The notes under the pieces are model-generated. The model saw only the letters and a list, made by a program, of their open reading frames with translations, had not been told where the DNA came from and made no database searches. The position numbers and the translations under genes were made by a program. A stretch of DNA of 64,000 nucleotides from CATOSP01 sp965237775 (lineage in GTDB: Bacteria > Chloroflexota > Dehalococcoidia > Lucifugimonadales > UBA3495), in contig OZ250155.1 in NCBI GenBank assembly GCA_965237775.1, forward strand, positions 1,984,001-2,048,000, given 5' to 3'. Below, one piece after another: positions 34,682 to 43,328 of this stretch. Each line of letters opens with the position of its first letter. Positions within the stretch are counted from its first letter, which is position 1.

Positions 34682-34900
34682 CTATTTGAAGCGATAGGTG
34701 ATTCGCCCTCGAGTCAGATCGTAAGGGGACAACTCCACCAGCACCCGGTCCCCCGGCAGCACCCGGATGAAGTGCATCCGTATCTTCCCTGAAACGTGGG
34801 CTAATACTTCGTGATCATTGGGCAGAGTGACCCGGAACATGCCATTCGGCAATGCTTCCTGCACACTGGCTTCTACTTCTATCGCCTGCTTCTTCGCCAT
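34682..34900 (-). CDS. infA: Translation initiation factor IF-1
   Basis: The 72-residue OB-fold protein binds the 30S A site during initiation. It matches IF-1 through VQEALPNGMFRVTL, VLAHVSGKIRMHFIRVLPGD and the C-terminal YDLTRGRITYRFK. AGGGAGTTT precedes its ATG. Confidence 0.97.
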   Translation of the reverse strand: MAKKQAIEVEASVQEALPNGMFRVTLPNDHEVLAHVSGKIRMHFIRVLPGDRVLVELSPYDLTRGRITYRFK

Positions 34901-34953
34901 AAACTCCCTCTAGGACCTACCCTGTGAATCTCCGCCGCCCTGACTTGCGGCTG

Positions 34954-35766
34954 CTAATTTTCAGGGCGGACCGTCATTATCTCAGGTCCGTCCTCGGTGA
35001 TCGCTATGGTGTGCTCGAAATGACTGGACATAAGCCCGTCCGCCGTGACCACTGTCCACTGGTCGTTCAGAATTCGGGTGCGCCAATCTCCCAGGTTGAA
35101 CATGGGCTCGATGGCGATGCACATGCCTGAGCGGAGCAACGGTCCCAACCCGGCCTGTCCGTAGTTGGGCACCTGTGGGTCCTCATGCAGGAACCGGCCT
35201 ACTCCGTGGCCTACGAACTCCCGGACGATACCGTAGCCGTGGGCTTCCCCGTACGCTTGTACCGCGGCGGCGATATCACCGACTCGGTTGCCGGGCAACG
35301 CGGCCTTGATTCCTTCCATCAGCCCTGCCTGGGTGGCGGCCATCAGCGCGTCAATTTCCTTTGGCACTTCTCCGACTGGGACGGAAATCGCCGCGTCTCC
35401 AATGAAGCCATCCAGGGTCGCGCCGACGTCCATCTTGATGATATCGCCCTCTTTCAACACCCTTCTACTGGGTATCCCGTGGACGATTTCCTCATTGACC
35501 GATGCGCAAATACTGGCGGGAAAGCCCCGGTAACCCTTGAAGGTGGGCTTTGCGCCGTGGCGCACGATCTCTTTGTAGGCGATGGTGTCGAGCTCTTTGG
35601 TGGTGATACCGGGCTCCACCGAACGCCGCAATAATCCAAGGACCGTGCCAACTATACCCCCCGCGGCGCGCATGGCGACAATCTCCTCGCGGGACTTAAT
35701 CGTTATCCCGCCGGAGTACGGAGAGGCCGAGTTGGACGCGGTCTCCTTCTTGCGGTTCCTTTTCAC
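34954..35766 (-). CDS. map: Methionine aminopeptidase, type I
   Basis: This 270-residue metallopeptidase removes N-terminal Met from new proteins. Motifs: IKSREEIVAMRAAG, the metal ligands in KMDVGATLDGFIGDAA and in FVGHGVGRFLHEDPQVPNYG, and the final Glu in MFNLG...HFEHTIAITEDG. It has about 20 extra residues at the N-terminus; the GTG at 35766 has a weak ribosome binding site, so the true start may be later, but no better codon is visible. Confidence 0.95.
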   Translation of the reverse strand: MKRNRKKETASNSASPYSGGITIKSREEIVAMRAAGGIVGTVLGLLRRSVEPGITTKELDTIAYKEIVRHGAKPTFKGYRGFPASICASVNEEIVHGIPSRRVLKEGDIIKMDVGATLDGFIGDAAISVPVGEVPKEIDALMAATQAGLMEGIKAALPGNRVGDIAAAVQAYGEAHGYGIVREFVGHGVGRFLHEDPQVPNYGQAGLGPLLRSGMCIAIEPMFNLGDWRTRILNDQWTVVTADGLMSSHFEHTIAITEDGPEIMTVRPEN

Positions 35767-35852
35767 CGTATCTATTCTACTCCCGAATGGTCTTAATTGA
35801 AACCCACGCTCACTCTGGCGGGGGTCTCGCCTTCCCTCGAAGAAGGCTTAGG

Positions 35853-36530
35853 TTATGGCATACCCAGGGCCGCCAGGACGTTGCGGTTCACGCCTTCAAC
35901 GGAGTCGGAGCCTACGACGCCCACCAAGACTCCCCGTTCCCGGTAGTAGTCCAGCACGGGCAGCGTTTCCGATTGGTAAACCTCGATGCGCTTCTGCACC
36001 GCTTCGGGCCGGTCGTCCTCCCTCTGGGATAGCTCCCCGCCACAGCGTTCGCACCTGGGTTCAGGAGTCGACTCGCTCCCCCCTGCCGATGAATCCTGGG
36101 GCAGGCTATGCGGGGCCTGGCATTCGCGGCAACTGAACCGGCCCGCCAGCCGACGCACCAATTCTGGCTCCGAGACCTCAATGTAAACCACTTTATCCAA
36201 AGCGCGGGAACGCCGCTCGAGCGCCTCGTCCAACACCTCGGCCTGGTTACGGTTCCGAGGGAAGCCGTCCAGGATGAACCCATCGTCCTTGTGGATCGCC
36301 ATGACCCGTTCCAGCATAATGTCGATGGTCAACTCGTCGGGCACCAACACACCTTGCCTCATGTATTCGGCGGCGCGTAGGCCCAGGGGTGTTTCCTCCC
36401 TCAGGTGGTGGCGGAACAGGTCCCCAGAGCTGAGATGTGGTACGCCAAACCGCTCCACCAGGAGCTGCGCCTGGGTACCCTTGCCCGCGCCAGGAGCGCC
36501 GAATAGCGCTAGCCGCACTCCCTCTGCCAA
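35853..36530 (-). CDS. adk: Adenylate kinase with zinc-type LID
   Basis: The 225-residue kinase interconverts ATP, ADP and AMP. The P-loop is GAPGAGKGTQ; the NMP domain and DGFPRN motif are present. The LID has two Cys pairs, CREC and CERC, the zinc-binding arrangement, but with a long Ser/Pro/Gly-rich stretch between them, longer than usual. Start is TTG at 36530, two bases after the secY stop, with AGGT ahead. Confidence 0.96.
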   Translation of the reverse strand: MAEGVRLALFGAPGAGKGTQAQLLVERFGVPHLSSGDLFRHHLREETPLGLRAAEYMRQGVLVPDELTIDIMLERVMAIHKDDGFILDGFPRNRNQAEVLDEALERRSRALDKVVYIEVSEPELVRRLAGRFSCRECQAPHSLPQDSSAGGSESTPEPRCERCGGELSQREDDRPEAVQKRIEVYQSETLPVLDYYRERGVLVGVVGSDSVEGVNRNVLAALGMP

Positions 36531-36532
36531 GG

Positions 36533-37861
36533 CTACCTCAAGAACCCTTCATAGTTACGCATCATTAATTGGGCTTCCAACTGCCGCATCGTGTCCAGGC
36601 CTACTCCCACCATGATAAGCAGGCTGGTGCTGCTAAGGGATATGGCTTGCACGTTGGTTATCAGTGACGCAAGGTACGGCACGATGGCTACGAACCCAAG
36701 GAACAACGCCCCTCCCATGGTAATTCGCACGATAACCCGGTTCAGGTAGTCTTGGGTAGGGCGTCCCGGGCGTATCCCCAGCACGAACCCCCCGTTCCGT
36801 TGTAGGTTCTCCGCCAGGTTCTGCTGATTGAACACCACCAGCGTGTAAAAGAAGGTGAAGATCACCACCAGTACGAACACCATTACCCAGTAGAGGGGTT
36901 CCGTGGGAACCAGCAGGTCTGCGAAGAAGCGGGCGATATCACCGACTACTCCAGTGCTAGTGGCGAAGTAGGTGGCGATTGTTCCCGGCAAAATCACGAT
37001 GGAAAAAGCAAAAATCAAGGGTATCATTCCAGCCGAATTAATCCGCAGCGGAAGGTATGTAGCCCCGCTCTGGCGATACTTCCGTCCGCCTCGGAAGATG
37101 CTCCGCCCGTACTGCACCGGTATCCTCCGGTGGGCCTCGTTGAACATCACGATCAGCGCGATGATTAACACACCGATGATGGCGAAGAACCCGATACCCA
37201 AGACGTTATCCCGGTCAAGGAACCCCTGGCTTAACAGCCCGGGGAACCCGGCCACTATACCGGCGAAGATAATCAGAGATATGCCATTGCCGATGCCCCG
37301 CTCCGTGATCAACTCCCCCAACCACACCAGGAACATCGTCCCCGCCACTATGGAGAGAAGCGCGGCGATGGTCGGCAATAAGGCCAAGCCACTGAAGCCG
37401 ACAAAGGTAATCACCTGGCTTTGCTGGAGCAGCACGAGCTGGCCGTAACCCTGTGCCATGGCTATCGGGACCGTCAGCCAGTGGGTCATCCGGTTCATCT
37501 TTGCCCGGCCCGCCTCACCCTCCCGGGACATCTCCTGCAGGCTGGGTATAACCGGCGTGAGGAGCTGCATCACGATGGATGCGGTGATGTACGGGAAAAC
37601 ACCCAGTGCGACGATGCTCATACGCCGCAATGCGCCGCCGCTAAAGAGGTCCAGGAAGCCGAGCAGGTCGTTATTGCGGAACAGGTTATCCAACTGTATC
37701 TGGTCGATTCCCGGCATAGGGATATGCGCGGCGAACCGGTACAGCGCTAGGATAGCCAGGGTGAAGAGTATCTTTGCCCGAAGGTCCGGTAGACTAAAGG
37801 CGTCGATCGTAGCTTGGAGCAAACGCGGAAAGCGCGCCCCTTGAGTCTCCGCGGTTAACAT
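36533..37861 (-). CDS. secY: Preprotein translocase subunit SecY
   Basis: The 442-residue protein has about ten transmembrane helices and forms the protein-conducting channel. Recognisable are the plug-region FRNNDLLGFLDLFSGGALRR, YRFAAHIPMPGID at the first helix, and RRIPVQYGRSIFRGG in the cytoplasmic loop. It lies between rplO and adk. Confidence 0.97.
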   Translation of the reverse strand: MLTAETQGARFPRLLQATIDAFSLPDLRAKILFTLAILALYRFAAHIPMPGIDQIQLDNLFRNNDLLGFLDLFSGGALRRMSIVALGVFPYITASIVMQLLTPVIPSLQEMSREGEAGRAKMNRMTHWLTVPIAMAQGYGQLVLLQQSQVITFVGFSGLALLPTIAALLSIVAGTMFLVWLGELITERGIGNGISLIIFAGIVAGFPGLLSQGFLDRDNVLGIGFFAIIGVLIIALIVMFNEAHRRIPVQYGRSIFRGGRKYRQSGATYLPLRINSAGMIPLIFAFSIVILPGTIATYFATSTGVVGDIARFFADLLVPTEPLYWVMVFVLVVIFTFFYTLVVFNQQNLAENLQRNGGFVLGIRPGRPTQDYLNRVIVRITMGGALFLGFVAIVPYLASLITNVQAISLSSTSLLIMVGVGLDTMRQLEAQLMMRNYEGFLR

Positions 37862-37866
37862 AAGGT

Positions 37867-38310
37867 CTAGAGTTCCTCCACACTTCCCTTGGCCGCCTCG
37901 ATCTTCTCTCGCGCAGAACGCGTAAACTTGTGCGCAGCCACCGTGACGGCCTTGGTAATCTCGCCGTCCCCCACAATCTTGACCGGTTGCTTCAGGTCCC
38001 GCAGGCAGCCCCGCTCCACCATTTCCTCGGGAGTAATGCGGTCCCCGTCGGAGAACACGTTTAGTGATTCCAGTTTTACCAGCGCATAGTAAATCTTGAA
38101 CTTGTTGTTGAATCCCCGCCGCATGGGTAGACCCTTGATCAAGGGCAACTGACCGCCCTCGAACCCGACGCGGAATCCGTGTCCTGATCGGGAATTCTGT
38201 CCCTTCTGGCCTCGGCCCGCCGTGCTTCCCTGACCGGCGGCATCGCCCCGGCCCACCCGTTTCCGGGATTTCCTGGCCCCTCTTGATGGGGCCAGTTGGT
38301 GTTCCATCAT
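37867..38310 (-). CDS. rplO: 50S ribosomal protein L15
   Basis: This is a 147-residue protein with the Gly/Arg-rich N-terminal half (KRVGRGDAAGQGSTAGRGQKG) and FEGGQLPLIKGLPMRRGF. The start may be at 38310 or one codon later. A gap of 119 bases separates it from rpmD, the largest inside the spc segment. Confidence 0.96.
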   Translation of the reverse strand: MMEHQLAPSRGARKSRKRVGRGDAAGQGSTAGRGQKGQNSRSGHGFRVGFEGGQLPLIKGLPMRRGFNNKFKIYYALVKLESLNVFSDGDRITPEEMVERGCLRDLKQPVKIVGDGEITKAVTVAAHKFTRSAREKIEAAKGSVEEL

Positions 38311-38429
38311 TGGGAATGACTCCTTGTTCTAAAGTAGGTCATGCCCCGTTGCCTGTCCGCCCGCTTTGGCGGGACAACCGGGCACGACTGGTCCGCGGGC
38401 AGGGGCCGTGTGGCCTCAGTCCAGCGGTT

Positions 38430-38615
38430 CTAGCCGCCCAATTCCTCCACTTCGACCAAGTGGGAGACCTTGTTGACCATACCCCGTATCGTCGGAGAGT
38501 CCGAGTGGACCACCGAGTGGTGTAATCTACGCAGCCCCAATGATTTGATGATCCGGCTCTGGTTCTTGGGCCTGCCAATACAGCTTTTCTTCCAAGTTAT
38601 CTTCAAGTCTGCCAT
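38430..38615 (-). CDS. rpmD: 50S ribosomal protein L30
   Basis: The 61-residue protein matches L30: LKITWKKSCIGRPKNQSRI, SLGLRRLHHSVVHSDSP and TIRGMVNKVSHLVEVEE. It starts five bases after rpsE ends. Confidence 0.95.
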   Translation of the reverse strand: MADLKITWKKSCIGRPKNQSRIIKSLGLRRLHHSVVHSDSPTIRGMVNKVSHLVEVEELGG

Positions 38616-38620
38616 GGTTA

Positions 38621-39151
38621 TCAGGCGGTGCGCCCGGTCGCGCGGCTCACGCGGCGGGCCACCTCTACCTCCGGATCTCTAAGCTGCCGCAGCGCAACGA
38701 GGGTGGCGTACACGATGTTGATCGGATTGCGTGAACCCAGGGACTTTCCGACCACGTCCCGCACCCCGCCCAATTCCAACATGGCCCGCATCGCGCCAGC
38801 GGCGATGATTCCGGTACCTTCGCGGGCCGGTTTGAGGATCACGATGGTAGCGCCTTTCTTGACCGTGATTTGATGCGGGATAGTGCTGCCCTTGAGCGGG
38901 ATCGTAACCATGTTTCTCCGGCCGATAGCGTTGCCTTTGCGCACCGCGTCGGGAATCACGAGGGCTTTACCCAGACCCGCTCCAACCTGTCCTTCGCCGT
39001 CTCCAACCACCACCAGGGCGTTGAAACGAAGCCGTCTACCACCTTTTACCACCTTCGCAATGCGGCGGGTGTAAACCACCCTTTCCTGCATCCCTCCGGT
39101 ATCTTCCTCCCTTTGCCTGGGGGGTCTGCCTCGGTCGCGCGCAAATACCAT
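38621..39151 (-). CDS. rpsE: 30S ribosomal protein S5
   Basis: This 176-residue protein has the S5 double-stranded-RNA-binding core RRIAKVVKGGRRLRFNALVVVGD and the C-terminal domain with GSRNPINIVYATLVALRQL. A short basic N-terminal extension precedes it. Confidence 0.97.
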   Translation of the reverse strand: MVFARDRGRPPRQREEDTGGMQERVVYTRRIAKVVKGGRRLRFNALVVVGDGEGQVGAGLGKALVIPDAVRKGNAIGRRNMVTIPLKGSTIPHQITVKKGATIVILKPAREGTGIIAAGAMRAMLELGGVRDVVGKSLGSRNPINIVYATLVALRQLRDPEVEVARRVSRATGRTA

Positions 39152-39211
39152 AAAGCGCCTATCCCTTTCTCGTTGGACCCGGGGCCCGGTGAGCTCCGCG
39201 TCCGGTATTCA

Positions 39212-39580
39212 CTAGAATTGCAGCCCGCCTTCTCGGCTGGCTTCGGCCAGGGCTTTGACCCTGCCGTGGTACTTGTAGCCTCCCCGGTCGAACACCACCT
39301 GGTCGATCCCCAAGGCTAACGCCCGGTCCGCGACCCGTTTCCCCACGACGGCTGACGCCGATGTCTTGGGACCCGCGGGCTTCTTATCGGCGCCTTGGTC
39401 TTCCATGCTGGAGGCTGAGACCAGAGTCTCTCCCTTGGAGTCGTCGATCACCTGGCAGTATATGTGCCGGGAACTGCGGAACACACACAGGCGGGGCCGT
39501 TCTCCCGTGCCGGAGACCTTGGTCCGCACCCTGGCGTGCCTGACTATCCTTAACCTTCTTGCGTTCCTGTCCTTAGGCAA
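39212..39580 (-). CDS. rplR: 50S ribosomal protein L18
   Basis: The 122-residue 5S-rRNA-binding protein shows RPRLCVFRSSRHIYCQVIDD and VVFDRGGYKYHGRVKALAEASREGG. TTG start at 39580 with GAGGG upstream. Confidence 0.96.
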   Translation of the reverse strand: MPKDRNARRLRIVRHARVRTKVSGTGERPRLCVFRSSRHIYCQVIDDSKGETLVSASSMEDQGADKKPAGPKTSASAVVGKRVADRALALGIDQVVFDRGGYKYHGRVKALAEASREGGLQF

Positions 39581-39619
39581 TGCGTAGCCCTCTCGATAAA
39601 CGTCTAAGTTACTGGCGGG

Positions 39620-40210
39620 CTAGGCCTTGCGTGCCGCTGCCTTGCCAGGCTTGTAGTGAAGGACCTCACCCTGATACCTGATGCCCTTCTCTTTGTATGC
39701 GTTGGGAGGCCGGACCTTGCGCACCTTCGCCGCCATCTGTCCAACCTTCTGTTTGTCGATTCCCCTGACGTGTACCCGGTTGTTGCCTTCTACTTCCATG
39801 GTAACGCCGTCCGGCGGCTGTAGCTCGACCGTGTGGGAGTAGCCAACGTTTAGTACGATACCTTCATTGGCCTGTTGGACCCGGTAACCGACGCCCATCA
39901 ATTCCAATGTCCGGGTATACCCTTCCGTTACGCCTGTAACCGCGTTGGAAATAAGGCTGCGGGTCAGTCCGTGAAGTGCGTGGTGGAACTTGCGTTCCGA
40001 CAGGCGCTCCACTATAACCTCGCCATCCTCAACCGCCACCTTGACCTCTGGATGGTAGTTCTGGGTGATGGTTCCCAGGGGTCCCTTCACCGTGACCTCT
40101 CCATACCTGACGTCTACGTCCACACCTTCCGGTATGGGTATGGGCTTGCGTCCAATGCGGGACAATGTTCGTCCCGCCCTTTCTCCGTTATCCATTCCGT
40201 TACCAGACAT
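39620..40210 (-). CDS. rplF: 50S ribosomal protein L6
   Basis: The 196-residue protein has SRIGRKPIPIPEGVDV and the C-terminal PPNAYKEKGIRYQGE. The ATG at 40210 overlaps the rpsH end and has GGAG ten bases before it. A TTG at 40165, directly at the SRIGRKP position where L6 usually begins, also has GGGA six bases ahead and would give 181 residues, the usual length. Confidence 0.95.
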   Translation of the reverse strand: MSGNGMDNGERAGRTLSRIGRKPIPIPEGVDVDVRYGEVTVKGPLGTITQNYHPEVKVAVEDGEVIVERLSERKFHHALHGLTRSLISNAVTGVTEGYTRTLELMGVGYRVQQANEGIVLNVGYSHTVELQPPDGVTMEVEGNNRVHVRGIDKQKVGQMAAKVRKVRPPNAYKEKGIRYQGEVLHYKPGKAAARKA

Positions 40211-40598
40211 AACAGAGCAACTCCCCTCCGATACCTCGGCGCCAGGCCTGACGGCCCGCCATTACGCCTTCGGGCGTCGACAGAATGGCGACGCCAAGAC
40301 CTCCGTAGACCCTGGGTATCTCGCCTTTTCCCACGTACACCCGGAGGCCGGGTTTGCTTACCCGTTTGAGGCCCATGATGGTCGGCTCGCGGCGTTCGCG
40401 GTAAGACAGATGTATTCGCAGTGTTGGGCGGGCCTGCCCCCTGGGGTGGTCGAAGTCCCGGATGAACCCCTCTTCCTTGAGTATCCTGGCGATGGCCAGC
40501 TTCATCTTGGAATGGGGCATCATCACGGACTCGTGACGCACCTGGACGGCGTTTCTAATCCTGGTGAGCATATCCGCCACTGGATCGGTAACCGGCAC
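40200..40598 (-). CDS. rpsH: 30S ribosomal protein S8
   Basis: This 132-residue protein matches S8: DPVADMLTRIRNAVQVRHESV, RVSKPGLRVYVGKGEIPRVYGGLGVAILSTPEGVM and the C-terminal GGELLCYVW. GTG start at 40598 behind AGAAGGGAG. Confidence 0.97.
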   Translation of the reverse strand: MPVTDPVADMLTRIRNAVQVRHESVMMPHSKMKLAIARILKEEGFIRDFDHPRGQARPTLRIHLSYRERREPTIMGLKRVSKPGLRVYVGKGEIPRVYGGLGVAILSTPEGVMAGRQAWRRGIGGELLCYVW

Positions 40599-40620
40599 TG
40601 TATTCTCCCTTCTGGTCCTT

Positions 40621-40806
40621 CTACAAGCTCGCCTTGCGAACTCCGGGCAACTCGCCGTTCAGAGCCAACTCCCGGAAGCAGATCCGGCAGATCCCGAAGT
40701 AGCGAATGTAGGCCCGGGGCCGGCTGCAGCGGTTGCACCGGCTATGCCAGCGGCCTGGAAACTTGGGGTCTCTGAGCCATTTCTGTACTTTGGAGGTCTT
40801 AGCCAA
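40621..40806 (-). CDS. rpsN: 30S ribosomal protein S14, zinc type
   Basis: The 61-residue S14 has the zinc ribbon CNRC...CRIC in the segment RCNRCSRPRAYIRYFGICRI. The short C+ form is the ancestral zinc-dependent version. TTG start at 40806 behind GAGGAG. Confidence 0.97.
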   Translation of the reverse strand: MAKTSKVQKWLRDPKFPGRWHSRCNRCSRPRAYIRYFGICRICFRELALNGELPGVRKASL

Positions 40807-40835
40807 AACGTCTCCTCTGGTCTGCTGCCGCGGGG

Positions 40836-41585
40836 CTAAGCCTCGCGCACGAATGGCATCCCGTAAAGCTCCAGCAGCCGCACCGCGAGGCGGTCGTCGG
40901 GAGCTGTGGTCGCTATGGTTATTTGCATTCCCCGGAGCCTGTCTATCTGGTTATAGTCGATCTCCGGGAAGATGATCTGTTCCCTGATCCCAATGGAGAA
41001 ATTCCCCCGGCCATCGAAGCCTCGGCGGGGTATGCCCCGGAAGTCCCTGATACGCGGGAGCGACATGTTGATTAACCGGTCAAGGAAATGGTACATGCGG
41101 GCTCCCCGCAGGGTCACGCACGTGCCGATAGGGTTGCCTTCGCGTACCTTGAAACCTGCGATGGACTTTCGGGCCCGGGTAATGATCGGCTTCTGGCCGG
41201 TGATGGTCGCCAGGTCCCGGGTGGCGGACTCCATCGCCCGGCCATTGGTCAGTGCTTCTCCCAAGCCGATGTTGACCGAAATCTTCTGGATCCGCGGCAC
41301 CTGCATCGGGTTGGTCAAGCCAAACTCTCGCATGATGGTGGGAACGATCTCGTTCCGGTACATATCGAGAAGTCTGGGAGGGGGAGGCGATTCGTCCCCG
41401 GAGGCCTCTTCTTCGGCCACGGCTGTCCCACCGCCGCGTTCACCTCTGGCGGCCCGATCCCTGCGGCCTGAACCCCGTCGCGGAGCGGTGGCGGATGGCT
41501 CCTCGGAAGTCCCGTTAGTAGACTGCGCCGCCTCTTCCGAGGTTACCTCTTCGGGGCTGCCCTGTTCCTGTTCATCATCGGGCAT
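40836..41585 (-). CDS. rplE: 50S ribosomal protein L5 with acidic N-terminal extension
   Basis: The core L5 protein, which binds 5S rRNA, starts near residue 72 (RLLDMYRNEIVPTIMREFGL) and includes KISVNIGLGEA and FPEIDYNQIDRLRGMQI. The 249-residue frame has an extra N-terminus of about 70 residues, rich in Glu, Ser and Gly with an Arg-rich middle; L5 is normally about 180. The ATG at 41585 overlaps the rplX end by 11 bases, supporting coupled translation of the long form. A later internal start cannot be excluded. Confidence 0.94.
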   Translation of the reverse strand: MPDDEQEQGSPEEVTSEEAAQSTNGTSEEPSATAPRRGSGRRDRAARGERGGGTAVAEEEASGDESPPPPRLLDMYRNEIVPTIMREFGLTNPMQVPRIQKISVNIGLGEALTNGRAMESATRDLATITGQKPIITRARKSIAGFKVREGNPIGTCVTLRGARMYHFLDRLINMSLPRIRDFRGIPRRGFDGRGNFSIGIREQIIFPEIDYNQIDRLRGMQITIATTAPDDRLAVRLLELYGMPFVREA

Positions 41586-41895
41586 CGTCGATCACTTCCT
41601 CGCATTTGGGGCAACCGCGCACTCTAGATCCGGTCTCCAGAGTAACCATTCTGGGCCGGACCGGGCGGTTGCATTTGTTGCAAATGAGCACCACATTGGA
41701 GATGTGAATGGGTGCTTCCGATTGGATGCGTCCCGACTGCCTAACGCCGGGCCTCGGCCTGACATGCCGGGTGACGAGGTTCACGCCTTCCACCACCACC
41801 CTATCGACCTTGGTCAATTGGCGTTCAACGCGGCCGGTCTTGCCCTTCTCTTTGCCCGCAATGACCAGCACGGTGTCGCCGCTCCGGATGCGCAT
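41575..41895 (-). CDS. rplX: 50S ribosomal protein L24
   Basis: This 106-residue protein has the KOW motif MRIRSGDTVLVIAGKEKGKTG and a C-terminal part with two CxxC pairs (CNKC, CPKC) that could bind zinc. Its ATG overlaps the rplN stop by one base (TAATG). Confidence 0.95.
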   Translation of the reverse strand: MRIRSGDTVLVIAGKEKGKTGRVERQLTKVDRVVVEGVNLVTRHVRPRPGVRQSGRIQSEAPIHISNVVLICNKCNRPVRPRMVTLETGSRVRGCPKCEEVIDDAR

Positions 41896-42263
41896 TATAC
41901 CACCTCCGAAGCCAGGGATATGATGCGCATGAAACCCCGGTCCCGCAGTTCTCTGGCCACTGGTCCGAATATGCGCGTTCCTCTGGGAAGCTGATTGTCC
42001 AAAATCAGCACCGCGGCGTTGTCATCGAAGCTGATGAACGTGCCGTCTGGCCGTCCGTACTCGTGGGCTTGGCGGATAACCACCGCCTTCACCACGTCCC
42101 CTTTTCGCACTGGGGAGTTGGGCGCGGCTTCCCGCACGTTGCACACCACTACATCGCCGAGGCTGGCGAACTTGCGCCGGCCGCTGCCGGGCACGTTGAT
42201 CAGGCGAATTACCTTGGCCCCGCTATTGTCTGCTACAGTTAACCGGGTATAAGTCTGGATCAT
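41895..42263 (-). CDS. rplN: 50S ribosomal protein L14
   Basis: The 122-residue protein has MIQTYTRLTVADNSGAK, VKKxD-type central strands and the C-terminal RGTRIFGPVARELRDRGFMRI. Overlaps rplX by one base. Confidence 0.97.
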   Translation of the reverse strand: MIQTYTRLTVADNSGAKVIRLINVPGSGRRKFASLGDVVVCNVREAAPNSPVRKGDVVKAVVIRQAHEYGRPDGTFISFDDNAAVLILDNQLPRGTRIFGPVARELRDRGFMRIISLASEVV

Positions 42264-42274
42264 ACCTAGAATTC

Positions 42275-42655
42275 CTACTCGTCTTCCTCTGACTCATCGT
42301 CCTGGCCGCCCTCTTCCAGAAGGTCCAAGACCTCTTCTTCAACTTCTTCCTCGTCTATGTCCTCGGCGTCGGCCTCAAGCTCGATGGGCCGCACTTCGGC
42401 GACCTCCCGCCTTTCCAATATCTCCAGCAGCCGCCAGTGTTTGCTCTTGGAGATAGGTCTCGTCTCCTGGATGCGGACCACGTCTCCCAACTGACACTGA
42501 CTGAGGGGGTCATGGACCATATAACGCGCCACCCGGCGCACCTGCTTGCGGTACAGCCGGTCACGTTGTTTCCAGACCATCTGGACCACTGCCGTCTTGT
42601 CCATCCGGGTCCGCACAACCGAGCCGACCCGGACCTTTCGCTTCTCTTTGGCCAA
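42275..42655 (-). CDS. rpsQ: 30S ribosomal protein S17 with acidic C-terminal tail
   Basis: Residues 1 to about 90 are a normal S17 OB-fold (KVRVGSVVRTRMDKTAVVQM, RLYRKQVRRVARYMVHDP, GDVVRIQETRPISKSKHWRL). The remaining 35 or so residues are mostly Glu and Asp and absent from typical S17 (about 85 residues). TTG start at 42655, two bases after the rpmC stop. Confidence 0.95.
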   Translation of the reverse strand: MAKEKRKVRVGSVVRTRMDKTAVVQMVWKQRDRLYRKQVRRVARYMVHDPLSQCQLGDVVRIQETRPISKSKHWRLLEILERREVAEVRPIELEADAEDIDEEEVEEEVLDLLEEGGQDDESEEDE

Positions 42656-42657
42656 TG

Positions 42658-42855
42658 TTAACCCTCCACCAATTCCCGTTCCCGGATCACCGTGAGCAGT
42701 CTGGCGATGGACCTGCGCACGGCCTTGGGCTGGTTGGAATCGGGCAACTGATTGGTGGCGGCGCGGAAGCGCAGGTTCATCAGCTCCCGTTGCGTTTTGA
42801 CCAGCTCTTCGCGGAGCTGCTCGTCGGTCAAACTGCGGATTTCGTGAATCATCAT
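42658..42855 (-). CDS. rpmC: 50S ribosomal protein L29
   Basis: This 65-residue helical-hairpin protein at the exit tunnel matches L29 (EIRSLTDEQLREELVKTQREL, then the helix RRSIARLLTVIRER). Two adjacent ATGs could start it. Confidence 0.95.
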   Translation of the reverse strand: MMIHEIRSLTDEQLREELVKTQRELMNLRFRAATNQLPDSNQPKAVRRSIARLLTVIRERELVEG

Positions 42856-42867
42856 CGCGTTATGTCT

Positions 42868-43305
42868 CTATGCGGCCTGACTGCCAGCTCCGACCCCGTG
42901 GTCCCTGCTGACGATCTTGGTGGGGATGGGCAACTTGTGGGATGCCAGCCGCAAGGCCTCCCTTGCCTCTTCGGGAGCAACCCCGGCAACTTCAAACATG
43001 ACCTTTCCGGGTTTGACCACGGCCACCCAGTGGTCGACAGCCGCCTTGCCGCCGCCCATCCGAGTCTCCGCCGGCTTCTTGCTGACCGACTTATCCGGAA
43101 ACACCCGGACCCAGACCTGGCCGCCACGGCGCAGGTGACGGGTCACGGCGACCCGCGCCGCTTCGATCTGCCTAGCGCTAATCCACTCGGCGGCCATGGC
43201 CTTCAGGCCAAATTCGCCGAAATCCACCTGGTTGCCACTGGTGGCGGGGCCTTTGCGGCGACCACGGAAGACCTTGCGATATTTCGTTCGCTTGGGCTGT
43301 AACAT
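42868..43305 (-). CDS. rplP: 50S ribosomal protein L16
   Basis: The 145-residue protein shows MLQPKRTKYRKVFRGRRKG, the ITARQIEAARVA-like SARQIEAARVAVTRHLRRGG, and RMGGGKAAVDHWVAVVKPG. Normal length. Confidence 0.97.
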   Translation of the reverse strand: MLQPKRTKYRKVFRGRRKGPATSGNQVDFGEFGLKAMAAEWISARQIEAARVAVTRHLRRGGQVWVRVFPDKSVSKKPAETRMGGGKAAVDHWVAVVKPGKVMFEVAGVAPEEAREALRLASHKLPIPTKIVSRDHGVGAGSQAA

Positions 43306-43328
43306 GCCGTTCTCCCAGGAAACTCCCC

